Part shown: piece after piece, positions 13,770 through 15,660 of the stretch
Position numbering within the stretch: position 1 is the stretch's first letter
How the letters are laid out: every line of letters starts with the position of its first letter
DNA from: Oscillibacter sp.
GTDB taxonomy: Bacteria > Bacillota > Clostridia > Oscillospirales > Oscillospiraceae
Length of the DNA: 15,660 nucleotides
Direction of reading: 5' to 3'
Assembly (NCBI GenBank): GCA_022796315.1
Contig: JAAWIL010000029.1
Span: 1 to 15,660 of the forward strand
Notes under the pieces: generated by a model
What the model was told of the DNA's origin: nothing
Databases searched by the model: none
The model's input: the letters and a program-made list of their open reading frames with translations, nothing else
Program-made: the position numbers and the translations under genes

Positions 13770-13935
13770 CAGCTTGTTGAAAAACGAGGGAGATCCCTTT
13801 GCCGGGAAGGAGGGGTGTGTGCGGCTGCGCCTGCAGGCGCGTTTCGGAGCACAACCGCCGCGCGCGGTAGCTCTCAGCGCGGAGGTGAACTCGGGAAGGG
13901 TTCCCCGCGCCATTTAAATCATAAGTTTTCAGAAC
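13767..13935. repeat. Intergenic repeat, copy A (uninterrupted)
   Basis: Runs from GCTCAGCTTGTTG to TTTAAATCATAAGTTTTCAGAAC. The first 150 bases match copy B (13958-14106) with about a dozen differences. It contains several small palindromes: GGGA/TCCC, GCGCCTGCAGGCGC, CCGCGCGCGG and AACTC/GGGTT. No coding frame is supported. Copy A keeps the continuous sequence CATTTAAATCATAAG that is interrupted in copy B. Confidence 0.85.
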
Positions 13936-13957
13936 TTTTTTAAAGTTCTGAAAACTT
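13923..13957. repeat. Perfect 16-bp inverted repeat at the junction of the two repeat copies
   Basis: AAGTTTTCAGAACTTT (13923-13938), TTT, then the exact complement (13942-13957). It ends one base before copy B begins. AT-rich; it could act as a weak terminator in the leftward direction, or be the footprint of the repeat's end (the left arm is part of the repeat). Confidence 0.7.
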
Positions 13958-14289
13958 GCTCAGCTTGTTGAAAAACGAGGGAGATCCCTTTGGCGGGAAG
14001 GAGAGGCGGTGCGGCTGCGCCCGCAGGCGCGTTTCGGAGCGCAACCACCGCGCGCGGCAACTCTCAGCGCGGAGATGAACTCGGGAAGAGTTCCCCGCGC
14101 CATTTAGAACCTGTATTCATAACCGGGGGATGCCGGATGGACGAGGATTTTTCTCGTCAGACAAGGAGATGTTCCGCAGCAATCCTGACGGATTGCAAGG
14201 AAAAGCGACGCAGTATGGCGGGAAAAAGACCGCCCAGACAGCGTTCATCGGTTGTGAATACAGGTTCTTAAATCATAAGGTTTCAGAAC
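13958..14289. repeat. Intergenic repeat, copy B (interrupted by the 161-bp element)
   Basis: 13958-14106 matches copy A, and 14268-14289 (TTAAATCATAAGGTTTCAGAAC) resumes the same repeat after the inserted element. The final bases lie 3 bases from the stop codon of the nucleotidyltransferase gene, so this repeat forms its immediate downstream region. Confidence 0.85.
14107..14267. mobile_element. 161-bp MITE-like element with 19-bp terminal inverted repeats
   Basis: Ends are GAACCTGTATTCAYAACCG in inverted orientation (18 of 19 matching). It is flanked by TTA at 14104-14106 and 14268-14270. Removing the element plus one TTA restores exactly the CATTTAAATCATAAG of copy A, so this is an insertion with a 2-3 bp target duplication (TA or TTA). 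Inside are three hairpins: GACGAG/CTCGTC, GCAATCC/GGATTGC and GGCGG/CCGCC. There is no transposase frame, so it must be mobilised in trans, if at all. Relatives lie at 1-96 and 4067-4119. I cannot name the parent transposon. Confidence 0.8.
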
Positions 14290-14292
14290 CTG

Positions 14293-15213
14293 TCACGAGC
14301 CCCGCAGGGTCTCCGGGTACAGCCCTGCCCCATGGAGCTTCCGCAGTTCCCCGGCCACGATCTCCCGGTCCTCCCGGTAGGTCATGCCGAACCAGCGGCC
14401 GCCGGAGGGACAGACCGTGACCTCCAGGGCCTTTCGCTCCAGGAGGTCCCCCACCATCACCGGCAGCAGGCACTCCGACTGGAGCTCCGCCCCGGCGCCG
14501 CTGCGGAGGAAGTCCTCAAAATACGCCCGCAGGACCGGGAAAATGGAGGGCTGGAAGCCCCAGAAGTTCATGGACACCACGGTGTCCGGCGCCAGAAGGA
14601 GGTCCGCGTTCAGATCCCGCAGGGTGCCGTCGGGATAGAGCTGAATCCGCTTCGTCTCCCGGATGGCCCGCAGGGCGCCCCGGTCCACCTCGCAGATGCC
14701 CCGGGACACCGCGCCGTAGAGGCTGGCGGTGTTCTTCAGCAGGTATCCGATCATCACCGCCCGGCCCTCCTCCGGCAGGCGGCCCAGCTCCGCGAAGAGG
14801 GTCCGGTAGGCCTCAGGGCCGTAGTAGTCGTCGGCGTTGATGACGCAGAAGGGCCCCCGCGCCGCCGCCGCCTCGGCGCACAGCAGGGCGTGAACGGTGC
14901 CGAAGGGCTTCGTCCGCCCCGGCGGCAGGGTGTACCAGTCCGGCAGGGAGGTGAAGTCCTGGAAGGCGTAGGCCACCTCCACGGGCTGGCCGTTGAGCTC
15001 GGTCCGCCGCAGGTACCCGCCGCAGAGACGCTCGACCATGGGCTCCATCTCCGGCTTGATGATGAAGACCACCCGGCGGAACCCCGCCTGCAGGGCGTCG
15101 TGGATGGCGTACTCCATCAGGATCTCCCCCCGGGGGCCGATGCCGTCCACCTGCTTGTCCCCGCCGTAGCGGCTGCCGAGCCCTGCCGCCATAATGACCA
15201 ATGAAGCGATCAT
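14293..15213 (-). CDS. Sugar-phosphate nucleotidyltransferase-like protein
   Basis: 306-residue cytoplasmic protein of the NTP_transferase superfamily. The N-terminal MIASLVIMAAGLGSRYGGDK shows the nucleotide-binding GxGxR loop at 11-15 with Lys20. VINADDYYGPEAY at 124-136 carries the metal-binding Asp128/Asp129 region, and the fold continues through MNFWGFQ at 215-221. Such enzymes make nucleotide-activated sugars or choline-type groups from NTP and a phosphate; the substrate here is not clear. Start 15213 has AGGAG 9 bases upstream. Longer in-frame extensions upstream run through promoter and repeat sequence and are not real. No partner gene lies next to it on this side; a 160-bp insertion-bearing repeat follows its stop. 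Confidence 0.88.
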   Translation of the reverse strand: MIASLVIMAAGLGSRYGGDKQVDGIGPRGEILMEYAIHDALQAGFRRVVFIIKPEMEPMVERLCGGYLRRTELNGQPVEVAYAFQDFTSLPDWYTLPPGRTKPFGTVHALLCAEAAAARGPFCVINADDYYGPEAYRTLFAELGRLPEEGRAVMIGYLLKNTASLYGAVSRGICEVDRGALRAIRETKRIQLYPDGTLRDLNADLLLAPDTVVSMNFWGFQPSIFPVLRAYFEDFLRSGAGAELQSECLLPVMVGDLLERKALEVTVCPSGGRWFGMTYREDREIVAGELRKLHGAGLYPETLRGS

Positions 15214-15266
15214 AGATTGTTTCTCCTGTTTCCGCCGCCGGTCTGGGGAACCGGGGCTCTTGTTTC

Positions 15267-15335
15267 CTCCCGCGAAGCGGGAGCGTGGCGCAGAGGTTGT
15301 ACTGTTAGTATACCGCGTTTTTTCGCCCTTTGCAA
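15267..15335 (-). promoter_or_regulatory. Promoter and leader hairpin of the nucleotidyltransferase gene
   Basis: On the minus strand, TTGCAA (complement of 15330-15335), a 17-base spacer, then TATACT (complement of 15307-15312). The leader contains a perfect 7-bp hairpin, CTCCCGC/GCGGGAG (15267-15283), without a T-run. Confidence 0.55.
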
Positions 15336-15381
15336 CCGCTGGGCGGAGGAGATTTCTGTACTGGATTGGAGGCGCCACCCC

Positions 15382-15437
15382 GCCCTGGCGGGCCGCTTCC
15401 CTGCCCTGGCGGGCCGCCGAGGGCGGCGGCCCCTGCG
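15382..15437. repeat. GC-rich short direct repeats and palindrome
   Basis: GCCCTGGCGGGCCGC occurs at 15382-15396 and again at 15403-15417, offset by 21 bases. It is followed by the palindrome GGCCGCC/GGCGGCC at about 15412-15431. No coding role is seen. Confidence 0.7.
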
Positions 15438-15452
15438 GCCGATCCGTCGCGA

Positions 15453-15572
15453 CCCTCTCCGTCACGGCTTCGCCGTGCCACCTCTCCCAAAAGGAGAGGT
15501 TCCGAAGGGAGCGGCGTTCCCTGAGCTCCCCCTCTGGGGGAGCTGGCTGGCCGTTAGGCCGGACTGAGAGGG
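15453..15572. repeat. 120-bp hairpin-chain repeat with inverted ends
   Basis: The left end CCCTCTCCGTCACGGC is an imperfect inverted match of the right end GCCGGACTGAGAGGG (15558-15572). Inside is an uninterrupted chain of hairpins: CACGGC/GCCGTG, CTCTCC/GGAGAG, AGCTCCCCC/GGGGGAGCT and GGCC/GGCC. From memory, very similar sequences are abundant between genes of gut Oscillospiraceae; I could not search. No transposase is present. Confidence 0.75.
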
Positions 15573-15597
15573 CGTCTCCGTTCACGGACGGGCCTCC

Positions 15598-15660
15598 TGG
15601 AATGATTCGGCCCTGTAGGGGCGGTTACCAACCGCCCGTCCAAAGGGAGATCCGGTCTTT
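15598..15660. repeat. Start of another intergenic repeat, cut by the window end
   Basis: Contains GGGCGGTT/AACCGCCC (15619-15637) with loop ACC, preceded by CCCTGTAG. The GTAGGGGCGG...CCGCCCG form resembles a common intergenic repeat of gut Clostridia, as far as I recall. The right side is outside the window. Confidence 0.5.

Noticed and set aside
13767..14289. Repeats considered as a CRISPR array
   Set aside because: Only two units of about 150 bp without regular short spacers, and no cas genes nearby.
13951..14289. Apparent compensatory base changes in the small hairpin at the end of the two repeat copies (AAGTT/AACTT versus AGGTT/AACCT)
   Set aside because: The two stems are in different registers, so this is not true covariation.

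Overview
The window is a GC-rich bacterial chromosome segment. I infer a Gram-positive gut Clostridia lineage, most likely Oscillospiraceae-like (the Flavonifractor / Lawsonibacter / Oscillibacter type). The grounds are GC-rich codon use combined with strong AGGAGG ribosome sites, Firmicutes-type neighbours (murI, a ywiB-like DUF1934 gene, argS), DUF6512 and DUF4173-type membrane proteins, and intergenic hairpin-rich repeats of a style common in such genomes. The taxon is inference; no rRNA or tRNA gene is visible. Most long open frames antisense to these genes are GC shadows.

Layout. 1-96 is the end of a diverged hairpin repeat. 277-3400 (+) is a murI - DUF1934 - argS group. 3455-3510 is a hairpin plus T-run that also contains a promoter -10 and the ribosome site of the next gene, a DUF6512 membrane protein (3512-4066, +), which ends at a strong terminator. 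4170-9272 is a leftward operon: marR, two half-size ABC exporter genes forming a classic asymmetric heterodimer, and a geranylgeranyl-reductase-like FAD enzyme. Its promoter and two TTAG-N4-CTAA operators sit at 9314-9368. 9464-9595 holds a possible small RNA. 9700-12375 (+) is a membrane-protein operon: a 59-residue protein, DUF2975, an XRE-type regulator, an unlisted 36-residue membrane protein and a DUF4173/DUF4153-type polytopic protein, with its own promoter and a palindromic candidate operator. 12452-13315 (-) is an exported SGNH/GDSL hydrolase. 13316-14292 is nearly 1 kb without a convincing gene but full of structure. 14293-15213 (-) is a sugar-phosphate-type nucleotidyltransferase. 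15214-15660 is its upstream region with more hairpin repeats.

How the genes work together. The first group supplies D-glutamate for peptidoglycan and arginyl-tRNA. The MarR operon looks like an inducible efflux or export system with an attached oxidoreductase. The 9.7-12.4 kb operon looks like an autoregulated membrane module of unknown role.

Most interesting points: a MITE-like 161-bp element (14107-14267) inserted cleanly into one of two copies of a 150-bp repeat, so the uninterrupted copy shows the empty site, with two relatives elsewhere in the window; a 300-bp structured segment with matching ends just upstream of the hydrolase; a possible 100-nt small RNA with an 18-nt pyrimidine tract; and a terminator/promoter/ribosome-site overlap after argS. 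None is proven to be a new system; each is a sequence-level lead.
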